Shown here: positions 6,598 through 13,451 of the stretch, one piece after another | Layout of the letters: every line of letters begins with the position of its first letter | How positions within the stretch are numbered: position 1 is the first letter of the stretch | Notes under the pieces: model-generated | What the model saw: the letters and a program-made list of their open reading frames with translations, nothing else | The model's database searches: none | What the model was told of the DNA's origin: nothing | Made by a program: the position numbers and the translations under genes | Assembly (NCBI GenBank): GCA_003240735.1 | Contig: QFNE01000033.1 | Coordinates: 1 to 13,451 of the forward strand | Reading direction: 5' to 3' | DNA: 13,451 nt | Origin: Paracoccus denitrificans | GTDB lineage: Bacteria; Pseudomonadota; Alphaproteobacteria; Rhodobacterales; Rhodobacteraceae

Positions 6598-8571
6598 ATG
6601 ACGTCTGTTAGCCTCACCTTTGAACCGGCCGATGAAATGCTTGTCATCCATGGAGTGGATGCTCAGCTGGCACGCAATCCATTATTAGCCGCTTTCCTAA
6701 GGCAACATCGCGGCCAAATCGATGGCGAAAGCCGCGCGCTAGTACCCACGCCGCAGGATGCGCTAAGTGCAAGGTACCAAGCCGTGTCTCGACTCCTCGG
6801 CCGTATTGGAGTTAGTATTGAGACAAAGGGACGGGTTGCAGACGCTTTGGAGCGTGTAGAGGCCGAAGAAGCGCGGTTTGAAGACTTCTCGGCTCGCGCC
6901 TTTGATATCTGGCATCGCCAGCTGGAAACCGATGAGTTTCGTAAATTCATCCAGGTGATCGATCACGAATGCCCCGGTCGCACTTTCTATAGGAAGCAAC
7001 TCCTCTCCGCATATCATCTTGCATTTGCACAGAACGTTTGCAATTTCTCGGTGCCAGGCGCTGGAAAGACTTCGATCGTCTATGCGGCTTTTGCCTACCT
7101 TCATTCCCTGCCGGCGGAGGACGCACGATCAATCGAGCGCTTGCTGATTGTAGGACCGCTCTCGTCATTCAAAGCTTGGGAAGACGAGTTCGAGGAAATC
7201 TTCGGGCGCAAGGCTAATTCACGCAGAATCAGTGGAGCCACACCATCAATCGATCGATCTGATCACCTACGCGGCATTACTGTCGGGTCGAGAAGTGTCG
7301 AGCTGACCCTGGCATCTTATCAGACGATGGCTAACCTCGAGGATGATTTTAGAATTTTCCTATCACGCGGAAGCGCGCGTACGATGATGGTGCTCGATGA
7401 GGCACATTACATTAAGAACGCTGACGGCCGCCAAGCTAACGCTGCGTTGCGGCTAGCACCATATGCGCGCGGGCGCATAATTCTCACCGGAACTCCGGCA
7501 CCAAACGGGTATGAAGATTTGGCGAACCTGTTCCGCTTCCTCTACCCTACTCGTAATATCGTTGGGTTTCCGGCTGCCACTCTGCGAGCGATGTCGGGGG
7601 GCGCCATGCAGCCCGCGGTCGATCAGCTCAAAAAGCGCATCCAGCCATTCTTCACGCGGATCAAGAAAGCCGATCTCGACCTTCCAGAGCTCAGTGAAGA
7701 GCGTGTCGAAATTGAGATGGGGCCTGTCCAGGGTAGGATATACCGGGCGCTGGAGCGCCGCATCATTCCCCAACTTCGAGCCGACTTCGACAGGCCTGAC
7801 GGCAATGTCCGTGTGAAGTCGCGCTTAATTCGATTGCGCCAAGCTAGCGTCAATCCCGAATTATTGTTGAAGCCGCTCGCCGACGAGGGTGTATTTGATA
7901 CCGGCGGTACAGGCGATCTGACGGTCAGCGAGATGGAGGTCGCCGACTTGATCGAGGGCTTCAATGCCAAAACAGACTTGGCCAGGCTTCGCGTCTGTTG
8001 CGAAAAGGTCGAGGAAGTACTCAATCGCCAGGGGAAGATACTGATCTGGTCGTACTTCCTTGGCAATCTTGAAAGATTGCGTAGGACCCTCAGTCCTTTA
8101 GCGCCGTTCATCGAGGTGTTAACCGGCGCGACCCCGGTTGCATGGGTGGATTCGGAGACGGAGGTAGTCGAAGAAACGCGAGAAGCGATCATTGACGGTT
8201 TCCATAGGGCCACCGGAAAGGCGATCCTCATCGCCAATCCGCAGGCCGTAGGTGAATCTATCTCGCTACACAAGGCATGTCGCACAGCGATCTACTTCGA
8301 TCGAGATTTCAATGCCGGAAGATATATCCAATCAAAGGATCGTATCCATCGCTATAACCCACAGGGCGGCCTCCCCGTCACCTACATCCACCTTATCTCC
8401 AAGGGCACAATCGACGACGACATAGATGGCCGTCTCCTAATTAAGGAACGACGACTGATCGATTTGGTCGATTCCGATGACATCCCACTCTTTACAGCGG
8501 CCTCAGACGAGGATGGAATCGATGACATCCAAAAGGTGCTTGAATCCTATGAACGCCGCAAGACCTGCTGA
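6598..8571 (+). CDS. SNF2-family helicase/translocase
   Basis: A 657-residue superfamily 2 motor with all the core motifs. A Q-motif-like YRKQLLSAYHLAFAQ lies at 131-145, motif I (SVPGAGKT) at 151-158, Ia (LLIVGPLSSFKAW) at 182-194, II (LDEAH) at 266-270 and III (LTGTP) at 296-300. In the second RecA lobe, IV is ILIWSYF (481-487), V about 545-560 and VI QSKDRIHR (578-585). The arrangement resembles SNF2/Rad54-like enzymes, which translocate on duplex DNA more than they unwind it. The N-terminal 130 residues are a leader I do not recognise. Motif I carries PGAGKT rather than the commoner DxGxGKT. The gene starts six bases after the ParB-like gene, with no strong ribosome site of its own, and its end overlaps the nuclease gene by 23 bases. 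That suggests translational coupling and a shared complex in which it would supply ATP-driven movement on DNA. Confidence 0.9.
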   Translation: MTSVSLTFEPADEMLVIHGVDAQLARNPLLAAFLRQHRGQIDGESRALVPTPQDALSARYQAVSRLLGRIGVSIETKGRVADALERVEAEEARFEDFSARAFDIWHRQLETDEFRKFIQVIDHECPGRTFYRKQLLSAYHLAFAQNVCNFSVPGAGKTSIVYAAFAYLHSLPAEDARSIERLLIVGPLSSFKAWEDEFEEIFGRKANSRRISGATPSIDRSDHLRGITVGSRSVELTLASYQTMANLEDDFRIFLSRGSARTMMVLDEAHYIKNADGRQANAALRLAPYARGRIILTGTPAPNGYEDLANLFRFLYPTRNIVGFPAATLRAMSGGAMQPAVDQLKKRIQPFFTRIKKADLDLPELSEERVEIEMGPVQGRIYRALERRIIPQLRADFDRPDGNVRVKSRLIRLRQASVNPELLLKPLADEGVFDTGGTGDLTVSEMEVADLIEGFNAKTDLARLRVCCEKVEEVLNRQGKILIWSYFLGNLERLRRTLSPLAPFIEVLTGATPVAWVDSETEVVEETREAIIDGFHRATGKAILIANPQAVGESISLHKACRTAIYFDRDFNAGRYIQSKDRIHRYNPQGGLPVTYIHLISKGTIDDDIDGRLLIKERRLIDLVDSDDIPLFTAASDEDGIDDIQKVLESYERRKTC

Positions 8572-9499
8572 CGGCCTGCTTTCAGCGGCCCAAACGATCG
8601 CGTTGTTGGAAGCCATAGGGCAAAGGGGCGTCAGCGTGACTGAGGACCAAGCGGCGCGAGATATGAGCGCGCGCCGCTCGGCATCGTTCGTGCGGACATT
8701 CAATTCCATAGCGATGCTAGAAGCGATTGGCATTGTGGGGCGGTGCGAGGATCGCGTTTTCTTAAACATCTCTTCTAAAGCGAGATGGAGAACGTTGATC
8801 ACAGACTGGGTGGCCCACACCATCTCTGTCCGTATAGGTCAAGGCGGCGCACACGCGCTGCAATTCCATGGCGACGTCATCGTGTTGGACCCGATGCGAT
8901 TACCTGGGCCGGTCGATGGGTTGCCATTGTGGCTCATTGAGTTTGGAGTTGCGTTAAAATCCGGCTCGACCAGCAGGCATTGGATAATAAGCAAGAATTT
9001 CGAGCGGTATTTTCTCGAAGCGGCGCGAATCTGGAACCATGGAACTCGTCGCAGTATGTCACAGGCGACTCTGGAAAAGCGCTTGGCAAATCAGGCTGTC
9101 AATGGCGAGGAGGCCGAGGAATGGCTGTTGAGTCGCGAGCGCTTGAGACTGGAATCTCATCCGCTGATCGATCAAGTAGTCCGGTTGTCGATCGAAGATG
9201 TCGGTGCCGGATTCGATATCATCTCCTTCTCGACGCCGACAGCGGTCGTCCACGACCATTTCCTTGAAGTCAAATCGTTCGCGGGACGCCGACGTTTCTT
9301 CTGGTCTAGGAACGAGATCGAGGCAGCCCGCCGGCTCGGCGAGGCATACCAACTCTGCCTCATTGACCGTGAGTGTATGTGGGATGAAAGCTACATCCCC
9401 GAAATGATCAGCGGCCCCTATGCCGCCCTCATCGAAACCGCTGGAAACGGTTGGTCGATCTCGCCGACGACCTTCGAGTGCGTAGCTCTCGATTTCTGA
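8549..9499 (+). CDS. DUF3883-type PD-(D/E)XK nuclease subunit
   Basis: A 316-residue protein from the ATG at 8549, which overlaps the helicase stop and has AAGGTG 11 bases upstream. An earlier in-frame start at 8477 would lie deep inside the helicase gene and lacks support. The C-terminal third matches the DUF3883 pattern: VGAGFDIISF with D223, FLEVKSF with E240 and K242, then WSRNEIEAARRLGEAYQL (N255/E256). The D...E-x-K arrangement is that of PD-(D/E)XK nucleases, so DNA cleavage is the expected activity. Residues about 10-95 look like a winged helix (alternating helices, then a short strand with a VFLN turn). The middle carries a basic, aromatic-rich stretch. As the last gene of the operon behind a SNF2 motor, it is the likely cutting subunit. 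DUF3883 catalysis has been shown only in some contexts, so the nuclease role is inferred. Confidence 0.72.
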   Translation: MNAARPADGLLSAAQTIALLEAIGQRGVSVTEDQAARDMSARRSASFVRTFNSIAMLEAIGIVGRCEDRVFLNISSKARWRTLITDWVAHTISVRIGQGGAHALQFHGDVIVLDPMRLPGPVDGLPLWLIEFGVALKSGSTSRHWIISKNFERYFLEAARIWNHGTRRSMSQATLEKRLANQAVNGEEAEEWLLSRERLRLESHPLIDQVVRLSIEDVGAGFDIISFSTPTAVVHDHFLEVKSFAGRRRFFWSRNEIEAARRLGEAYQLCLIDRECMWDESYIPEMISGPYAALIETAGNGWSISPTTFECVALDF

Positions 9500-9675
9500 C
9501 AGACAAGGCCAGCCAAGAGCGTCGGACAGCCCGGCTTTGTTGGTCTGTCTCGGATGCTAAAGTCGTGGTAACTTGCTCTATATTGCAGGCACTGCCTTCA
9601 CCCTACCGCTCACGTTATACAAATTTATGTGCTGTGCCCGAAACTGGCAGCAGCTCGTATAGCGCCAGCCATGAC
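9500..9675. other. Convergent intergenic gap between nuclease and methyltransferase genes
   Basis: These 176 bases separate the convergent stop codons of the nuclease and methyltransferase genes. Partial complementarity (CAGAC...AGCC at 9500-9513 with GGCT...GTCTG further on) could form an imperfect stem, but there is no T-run on either strand, so I do not call a terminator. I see no small gene. Confidence 0.4.
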
Positions 9676-11343
9676 TCACCCCTCGCTGGTAGAGCCTGCT
9701 TTCTTCCCAGTAGCCAACAGAGGTCCGTTGATCATGTCCGCAAGGTGAGCGTTCGTCAATGAACCGACAATGACACCCGAAAGGATGAGTATGGCGTTGC
9801 GGTCGAGTTTTGCCAAGCCAGGTAGCTCCGAGGTCTCTGGTCCGTACTGCGTGGCGACGACGTCCCGGAGAGCTTGGCATGCATCACCTTCGAAGGGTTC
9901 CAGAGCCGATCGGATTGAGGCTCCTGCCGAGTCAAGTTCATCGAGTAGCATGAAAGGACGTGTCCGCCCAGGTCCGCGATGGCTCCAGAGCTTCTGCATG
10001 TTCTGGAGATCAGCGCCGGCTAGCATCGTCTCTAGTGATGCAAGTGGGACTGAGAGCGCGTCACGTGCCTGAAGTGGCAATTTCATTAGCGCACGTTTCG
10101 CCACCGCGGGGACAAGGTCTAGACTGCGTATATCCTTTGACGTACCGAACCAGAATGCCACCCGCCACTCGAAGCTTGTTCCCATCGAAAGATTTGCCAG
10201 TTCAAAACGCACACCGCTCTTCAGTCGGAGGCTAGGGATGGCAAAGCGGAAGGTCCGGTTTTCGGGATATTTCGCCCCGGCGCTATCGACCATCGTGACA
10301 TCGGGCTTCGGCGATGGGGCCGTCAATTCTGCACCCGCCACATCGATGGGGCGCAAATCGTGACTGGCTGTGCCCAGAAAGGCGTTGGCTATGAGGTAGG
10401 CGAAGGTCGGTGGAACAGCGTTTCCGACCATGCGGAGCTTCTGACCATGGTTCGCACCGTAGAATTGAAATGTTATTGGGAAACCCTGCAGCGTTGCCCG
10501 TTCCCTGATCGATAACCTACGATATGCGCCCGTTTGTCCCGGTTGCTCAACGATTATGCTCTCGCGCGACACGCGCGTGCAAGTCGCAGTGATGGTCCTC
10601 ACGGTCCGATCAAGGGGGTCAGGGAATGGCATGGAATTGTAGACTGGGTGAAGCGTCTTCGCCGCTCGGTTGATCCTTGCCTCCTCTTCATTCAGCGCAG
10701 TCTCTACATCGTGGTCAAACAGATTTTCCTGCGGGATTGAGATGCCGTAGATAGGGTCGATGACGGGGTCCCTGGCGAGTGCAAGCACTACCTCCCCAAG
10801 AGTTGGTGCGCAGCGAGTCGTGTACCTCGTCAACAGGGCGTGGTCAAAGTTCCCTGCTACACATCGGCGTCGTCGTTGGGGCAGCCCGAATGTCTCCATG
10901 TTAATGACATGCGGTTCGAGGCCAAGATGGGCGAAGCGGTGGAGGCGACCTCCCGGCTTCAGCTCTTTTGTAAGGATGGGCGCGACGCGCGGAACGTTCT
11001 CCATCACCCACACGCGTGGCTTGAGATGATCAACGACGGTAAGGAACCGGATAATGTCCACTAGCCCATCGTCTAGATCGCCGCTACCGCCTCGGTTCGA
11101 GAAGGAGAACTGAGTGCATGGCGGACTGCCAACCACAATGTCGATGTTGGACGGCAAATCTTCTAGGGCGAGCCGTCGGATGTCGACAGTTTGGGTTTGG
11201 TGGAAGTTGTTTTTGAAATTCGTCTCGTTGGCAGGCCCCCAACGCTCGTAAGACGCGACTACGTCAACACCCGCCAATCGTAGGCCCAAGGACCAACCAC
11301 CAACGCCGGAATATAGATCGATGGCTCTTGGTTTCTGCATCAT
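9676..11343 (-). CDS. DNA (cytosine-5-)-methyltransferase with C-terminal extension
   Basis: A 555-residue protein if begun at the ATG at 11343. A GTG at 11370 would add nine residues but has no ribosome site, while AGGCAGGA and GAGGGA lie just before the ATG pair at 11343/11340. The C5-methyltransferase motifs are complete: I DLYSGVGGWSLG (9-20), IV GSPPCTQFSFSNRGG (72-86) with catalytic C76, VI ENV (115-117), VIII QRRRR (156-160), IX RRLSIRERATLQGFP (275-289), X VGNAVPPTFAYLIANAF (306-322). The target-recognition region between VIII and IX is only about 115 residues. After motif X comes an unusual C-terminal block of about 230 residues, with a strand-rich part (NRTFRFAIPSLRLKSGVRFEL) and then a helical part. 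It converges on the ParB-helicase-nuclease operon and is the obvious source of self-protection by 5mC. Target sequence unknown. All catalytic residues are present, so it should be active. Confidence 0.93.
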   Translation of the reverse strand: MMQKPRAIDLYSGVGGWSLGLRLAGVDVVASYERWGPANETNFKNNFHQTQTVDIRRLALEDLPSNIDIVVGSPPCTQFSFSNRGGSGDLDDGLVDIIRFLTVVDHLKPRVWVMENVPRVAPILTKELKPGGRLHRFAHLGLEPHVINMETFGLPQRRRRCVAGNFDHALLTRYTTRCAPTLGEVVLALARDPVIDPIYGISIPQENLFDHDVETALNEEEARINRAAKTLHPVYNSMPFPDPLDRTVRTITATCTRVSRESIIVEQPGQTGAYRRLSIRERATLQGFPITFQFYGANHGQKLRMVGNAVPPTFAYLIANAFLGTASHDLRPIDVAGAELTAPSPKPDVTMVDSAGAKYPENRTFRFAIPSLRLKSGVRFELANLSMGTSFEWRVAFWFGTSKDIRSLDLVPAVAKRALMKLPLQARDALSVPLASLETMLAGADLQNMQKLWSHRGPGRTRPFMLLDELDSAGASIRSALEPFEGDACQALRDVVATQYGPETSELPGLAKLDRNAILILSGVIVGSLTNAHLADMINGPLLATGKKAGSTSEG

Positions 11344-11646
11344 TCCCTCGCAATCCTGCCTCAGATTCACATTTCAATGACAGAATCCGCATCGTAGATC
11401 TAGTCGTTCTGGGCGAGACAATACAGCTTTTTTCGCGCCTTGGGACGGCCCTGGATACGTTCGGTATCAGCGGAAAGGCACGGCTTCTTCGGCGGGTCAC
11501 GCTATAGGAAAGGTGTATGGTCAGACGAACCACTACCTTCGAAATCGGTCCAAATCTCTCAGCGCGATCGATACTTGGACCAGATGGGCGGAAGACTTTC
11601 CTTCAGTGTCAACGGCGGCGCAAAAGTCGGCCACGGCGGCGGAGCA
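11344..11646. other. Upstream region of the methyltransferase gene, mixed with mobile-element debris
   Basis: No gene is supported here. The part next to 11343 must hold the minus-strand methyltransferase promoter. A TTGTCT at about 11423-11428 (minus strand) with a TAGATCTA palindrome at 11395-11402 is suggestive but too weak to call. From about 11450 to 11646 the sequence continues from the broken end of the IS110-type pseudogene. It has open frames on both strands, none with a motif I recognise. It is probably foreign sequence fused to the truncated transposase. Confidence 0.45.
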
Positions 11647-12313
11647 AAGCCGCTGCTTGCGCCTGTTGAGTGCTGCCGTGGCGCGGGGCTGAGCCAGGCG
11701 GCAAAGTCACGCGCTTTGCGGAACATCGTTGGCGGTGGTGCCAGCGCCGCGATGGCTGTGGAAATCAACGCCCTGATCCCGTGCACCGTCATAAGTCGGC
11801 GGGCAGGCCATTGTCTGGATTTTCCACGATAGCAATCAGCCGAACCGCATTGGCAACACCCTGCGGCACGATCAGGCCAACTAGGTAAGATGCTCGCGCA
11901 GGGCGTTGATTGCCTGAGTGCGCTGACGGATCGGAAGCTTCCGCATGCGGAAGACCATCGCCGCCCCTTGGGTCTCCTCTCTCTTCATCGGCACAAAGTG
12001 CATCGTCGGACGCGCTGCCGCTTCGCAAATCGCCTCGCCTGCATCATTCTCTGGCGCTTGACGAAGGGCTTTACGTAGGCGGGCGGGATCAGCCGCACTT
12101 CAAGGCCGAGCTTTCCGATCTCCCGGCCCCAGAAATGCGCGCCGCCGTACGCTTCCATAGCCGTGACGCAAGGTGGCAACTGGCCAAAAAAAAGTCGAGC
12201 AACTGGTTCCGCCGAAGCTTATTCCGAAGCAAAGCTCGCCCGAAGGCATCAGCCCCATGAACCTAAAACACATTCTTCGCCAGATCGAGCCCCGCCGTGG
12301 TAATCTCCGACAT
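11647..12313 (-). pseudogene. IS110-family transposase, heavily decayed
   Basis: Read on the minus strand, pieces in several frames follow the order of an IS110-family (RuvC-like DEDD) transposase. They are MSEITTAGLDLAKNVF (starting at 12313), then PPCVTAMEAYGGAHFWGREI and LIPPAYVKPFVKRQ (about 12178-12055), then VPQGVANAVRLIAIVENPD (about 11870-11815), then STAIAALAPPP and FRKARDFAAWL...PRQHSTG (about 11770-11665). Lesions I can place are a TAG codon at 12263-12265 where family members have CAG, a lost base near 12176, a loss of about seven bases near 12048, a frame break and stop near 11880, and an internal deletion of about 40 codons near 11795. The frame dissolves after GKQRL at 11647, so the C-terminal transposase domain is absent. 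It cannot make a transposase. It marks an old insertion beside the methyltransferase. Confidence 0.85.
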
Positions 12314-12456
12314 GACAGTCGTCCGGGGATCGTTGCAGACCCACCTTTGCACATCGATGCCATCGGGGGCGGTCAAATCATTAGAGCTGCGCCGATTGAC
12401 ACCAGACGAACCGCGGCTTTGCAGAATGCCCGTGCTGTAAAATTTTTTGAGGATTA
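12314..12456 (-). other. Non-coding leader of the IS110-type remnant
   Basis: This is the stretch 5' of the transposase start codon on the minus strand, ending in an AT-rich patch (AAATTTTTT, about 12440-12448). IS110-family elements carry a non-coding end that can specify a bridge RNA. On which side it lies depends on the subgroup, which I cannot settle here. I see no structure that proves such an RNA, and the element is dead, so this is a positional note only. Confidence 0.3.
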
Positions 12457-12526
12457 GTCTGTGTTGCAAAACAATGCGCGGACCCAGCCTGATTGAGCAT
12501 CAAGAATTATTTTGCGTGACACAGAC
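12457..12526. repeat. Imperfect inverted-repeat unit of about 70 bp
   Basis: GTCTGTGTTGCAAAA at 12457-12471 faces TTTTGCGTGACACAGAC at 12510-12526. The arms match over GTCTGTGT and GCAAAA, with a two-base length difference between. The unit encloses about 38 bases with no gene. It could be a small non-autonomous element, the two ends of a deleted insertion sequence, or a hairpin. The arms faintly recall the CTGTTGCAAA ends of IS6-family elements, but no IS6 transposase is present. Confidence 0.45.
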
Positions 12527-13027
12527 GAGAATCCCGAGATAGTCCGATCATCCCAGTAAAGCTTTTCTTGGCGTGGCACTTATAATCCGGGGTTCCACGA
12601 TGCCGCTCCACCTTACTCGGATATCCTCGTTGCTTCTGCAAGCAAGATTTTCAATATAATTTACTTGCATGCGGGGTGGATCGCGGGCCTGCTTGATTTC
12701 GAGGGCGAAACTGGCTAAGAAATCTTGGTTCAGGACTATGGTAGGGTGCAAGAGAAGTTGGCGACTACATCAATGATGATCGTTGGAAATACAAATCCCT
12801 TGAGTCGCATCTTGAAGTTCAGTGGGTTATCGCATGAGATGATACTTCATCCTGTAGTGACCGGAGAACCGGTTTTGACCGCGCAACCATTTTATTATAT
12901 GGATGATCTTGATCTGGCGGCGAAAATAAGATTCGAGAAAAGGAAAGATGTGCTGTCAACTAAGTAAATAGAGTATTTAGTTGATAACTATCTTTTCGAA
13001 TTTAGCGTCATTCACGAAAATAAGAAT
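12527..13027. other. AT-richer stretch without a convincing gene
   Basis: These 501 bases are visibly richer in A and T than the flanks. An 80-codon frame starts with TTG at 12725 and ends at 12967. I find no ribosome site or known motif in it, and a stop codon lies two codons before its start, so I do not call it a gene. An inverted repeat (TGCAAGCAA 12637-12645 with TTACTTGCA 12661-12669, one mismatch) is also present. The composition changes abruptly near 13028, where phage-type coding sequence begins in mid-gene. This is most easily read as foreign DNA joined to a broken prophage. Confidence 0.4.
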
Positions 13028-13240
13028 GCGCACTCCTTGCCATGGCTGGTGCTCGCCGCAGCCCTTGTTCTGTTCATGATCGGTGCGCGGCGCACCGGCG
13101 AAACCGCCGGGGGTGCGGCCGAGCGTCTGGAAAACACCAAAAGGACAAATGATACATAACGTCGGATGCTGGACGCCGGGGCCGATCGCCCTCGGGATCG
13201 CGACGATCTTACTGGCAGGCTGCGCGACGGTCGGTTCTGA
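13028..13240 (+). pseudogene. Prophage inner-membrane spanin-like (Rz-type) gene, 5' truncated and with a premature stop
   Basis: The frame from 13028 reads a membrane segment (LPWLVLAAALVLFMIGARR) followed by a charged helical part (GGAAERLENTKRTNDT). It then hits TAA at 13157-13159. The same frame continues after the stop with RRMLDAGADRPRDRDDL and TGRLRDGRF to a TGA at 13238-13240. This keeps a phage-protein-like sequence, so the TAA probably replaces a CAA glutamine codon. The start and first residues are missing: upstream of 13028 the frame runs into AT-rich unrelated sequence. In phage lysis cassettes a short membrane protein of this type spans the inner membrane and pairs with an outer-membrane lipoprotein, which is exactly what overlaps it here. 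The lysis role is inferred from layout; the broken state is seen directly. Confidence 0.6.
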
Positions 13241-13400
13241 TCACACCGGCTGCCCGCCCGTAGTCGACTATCCGGCCGAGTTCCAGTACCGCGTGGCGGA
13301 TGAACTCGAGGCCCTACCATCCGGCACCGCGATCGAGGTCATGCTGGCCGATTACTACGTCGTGCGCCAACAGGCGCGGGCCTGTGAGGTGCGGCATTGA
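13149..13400 (+). CDS. Small lipoprotein, o-spanin (Rz1)-like, prophage remnant
   Basis: An 83-residue protein from the ATG at 13149, which has AGGA about four bases upstream. The frame is open further upstream to 13083 but that start has no site. It has a signal peptide of type II: a hydrophobic run (PIALGIATILLAGC) with lipobox LLAGC and the acylated cysteine at residue 25. It would be exported and anchored as a lipoprotein. The mature part is about 58 residues, with two more cysteines (35 and 80) and no domain I recognise. Its start lies inside the membrane-protein frame in a different phase, the nested arrangement typical of Rz/Rz1 spanin pairs that fuse inner and outer membranes at the end of phage lysis. 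Fewer prolines are present than in classical Rz1. The lipoprotein call is strong and the spanin call moderate. Its partner is broken, so it is likely non-functional in lysis. Confidence 0.65.
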   Translation: MIHNVGCWTPGPIALGIATILLAGCATVGSDHTGCPPVVDYPAEFQYRVADELEALPSGTAIEVMLADYYVVRQQARACEVRH

Positions 13401-13451
13401 TAAGGGTTAGGTAGATCGCGATGCTGTGTACAATCGGTGTCCTGCTTCAAT

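Noticed and set aside
7623..8285. 220-codon minus-strand frame inside the helicase gene
   Set aside because: It is serine/arginine-rich antisense to a protein with conserved helicase motifs, so it is a shadow frame.
5275..9499. DISARM, BREX or Druantia assignment for the operon
   Set aside because: The marker proteins of those systems (DrmA/DrmB/PLD, PglZ/BrxC, very large DruE) are absent and the protein sizes do not fit.
12725..12967. 80-codon frame containing YMDD, reminiscent of a reverse-transcriptase active site
   Set aside because: None of the other RT motifs surrounds it, the frame starts with TTG without a ribosome site, and it is too short. The match is best taken as chance.
1..13451. 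tRNA or rRNA gene or CRISPR array
   Set aside because: I saw no tRNA-like cloverleaf with a T-loop consensus and no regularly spaced direct repeats by eye. A covariance-model scan was not possible here.
13421..13451. Possible start of another gene at the right edge
   Set aside because: Only ten codons are visible before the window ends, with no clear ribosome site, so it cannot be judged.

Overview
The window looks like a defence island from an alphaproteobacterium, possibly a sphingomonad. The evidence is moderately high GC, the codon use of the intact genes, and remnants of IS110-family and IS3-family elements of types seen in that class. The taxonomic call is an impression from reading and was not tested by a search.

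Layout, left to right. (1) Positions 2-1365, plus strand: the 3' end of an ABC/AAA-type ATPase gene whose stop overlaps (ATGA) the start of an HNH nuclease gene. This matches the two-gene logic of Septu (PtuA/PtuB) and of ATPase-HNH retron effector modules. (2) Positions 1450-3750, minus strand: one large protein with an N-terminal Mrr-like PD-(D/E)XK nuclease and a STAND-type P-loop NTPase, convergent with the pair above. (3) Positions 3751-5274: about 1.5 kb with no intact gene, holding a decayed IS3-type orfA and short repeats. (4) Positions 5275-9499, plus strand: a tight three-gene operon of a ParB/Srx-fold protein with an IDGNRR motif, an SNF2-type helicase, and a DUF3883-type PD-(D/E)XK nuclease. 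(5) Positions 9676-11343, minus strand, convergent with that operon: a complete DNA cytosine-5 methyltransferase with an extra C-terminal domain of about 230 residues. (6) Positions 11344-13027: mobile-element debris, including an IS110-family transposase pseudogene with a stop, frameshifts and an internal deletion, a separate 70 bp inverted-repeat unit, and an AT-richer stretch with no convincing gene. (7) Positions 13028-13400: a prophage lysis remnant, namely a beheaded and nonsense-mutated inner-membrane spanin-like gene with an intact o-spanin-like lipoprotein gene starting inside it in another frame.

The most interesting unit is 5275-11343. A 5mC methyltransferase could mark self DNA. 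The SNF2 motor, ParB-fold protein and DUF3883 nuclease would form a multi-subunit restriction complex that moves on or remodels unmodified DNA and cuts it. I cannot match this exact gene set to a named system (it is not DISARM, BREX, Druantia, Dnd or a classical Type I-III R-M layout), so it is the main candidate for an undescribed or poorly described system. The Septu-like pair and the Mrr-STAND protein are probably independent defence modules gathered in the same accessory site. IS scars and phage fragments on both sides of the methyltransferase cassette point to repeated insertion and loss.
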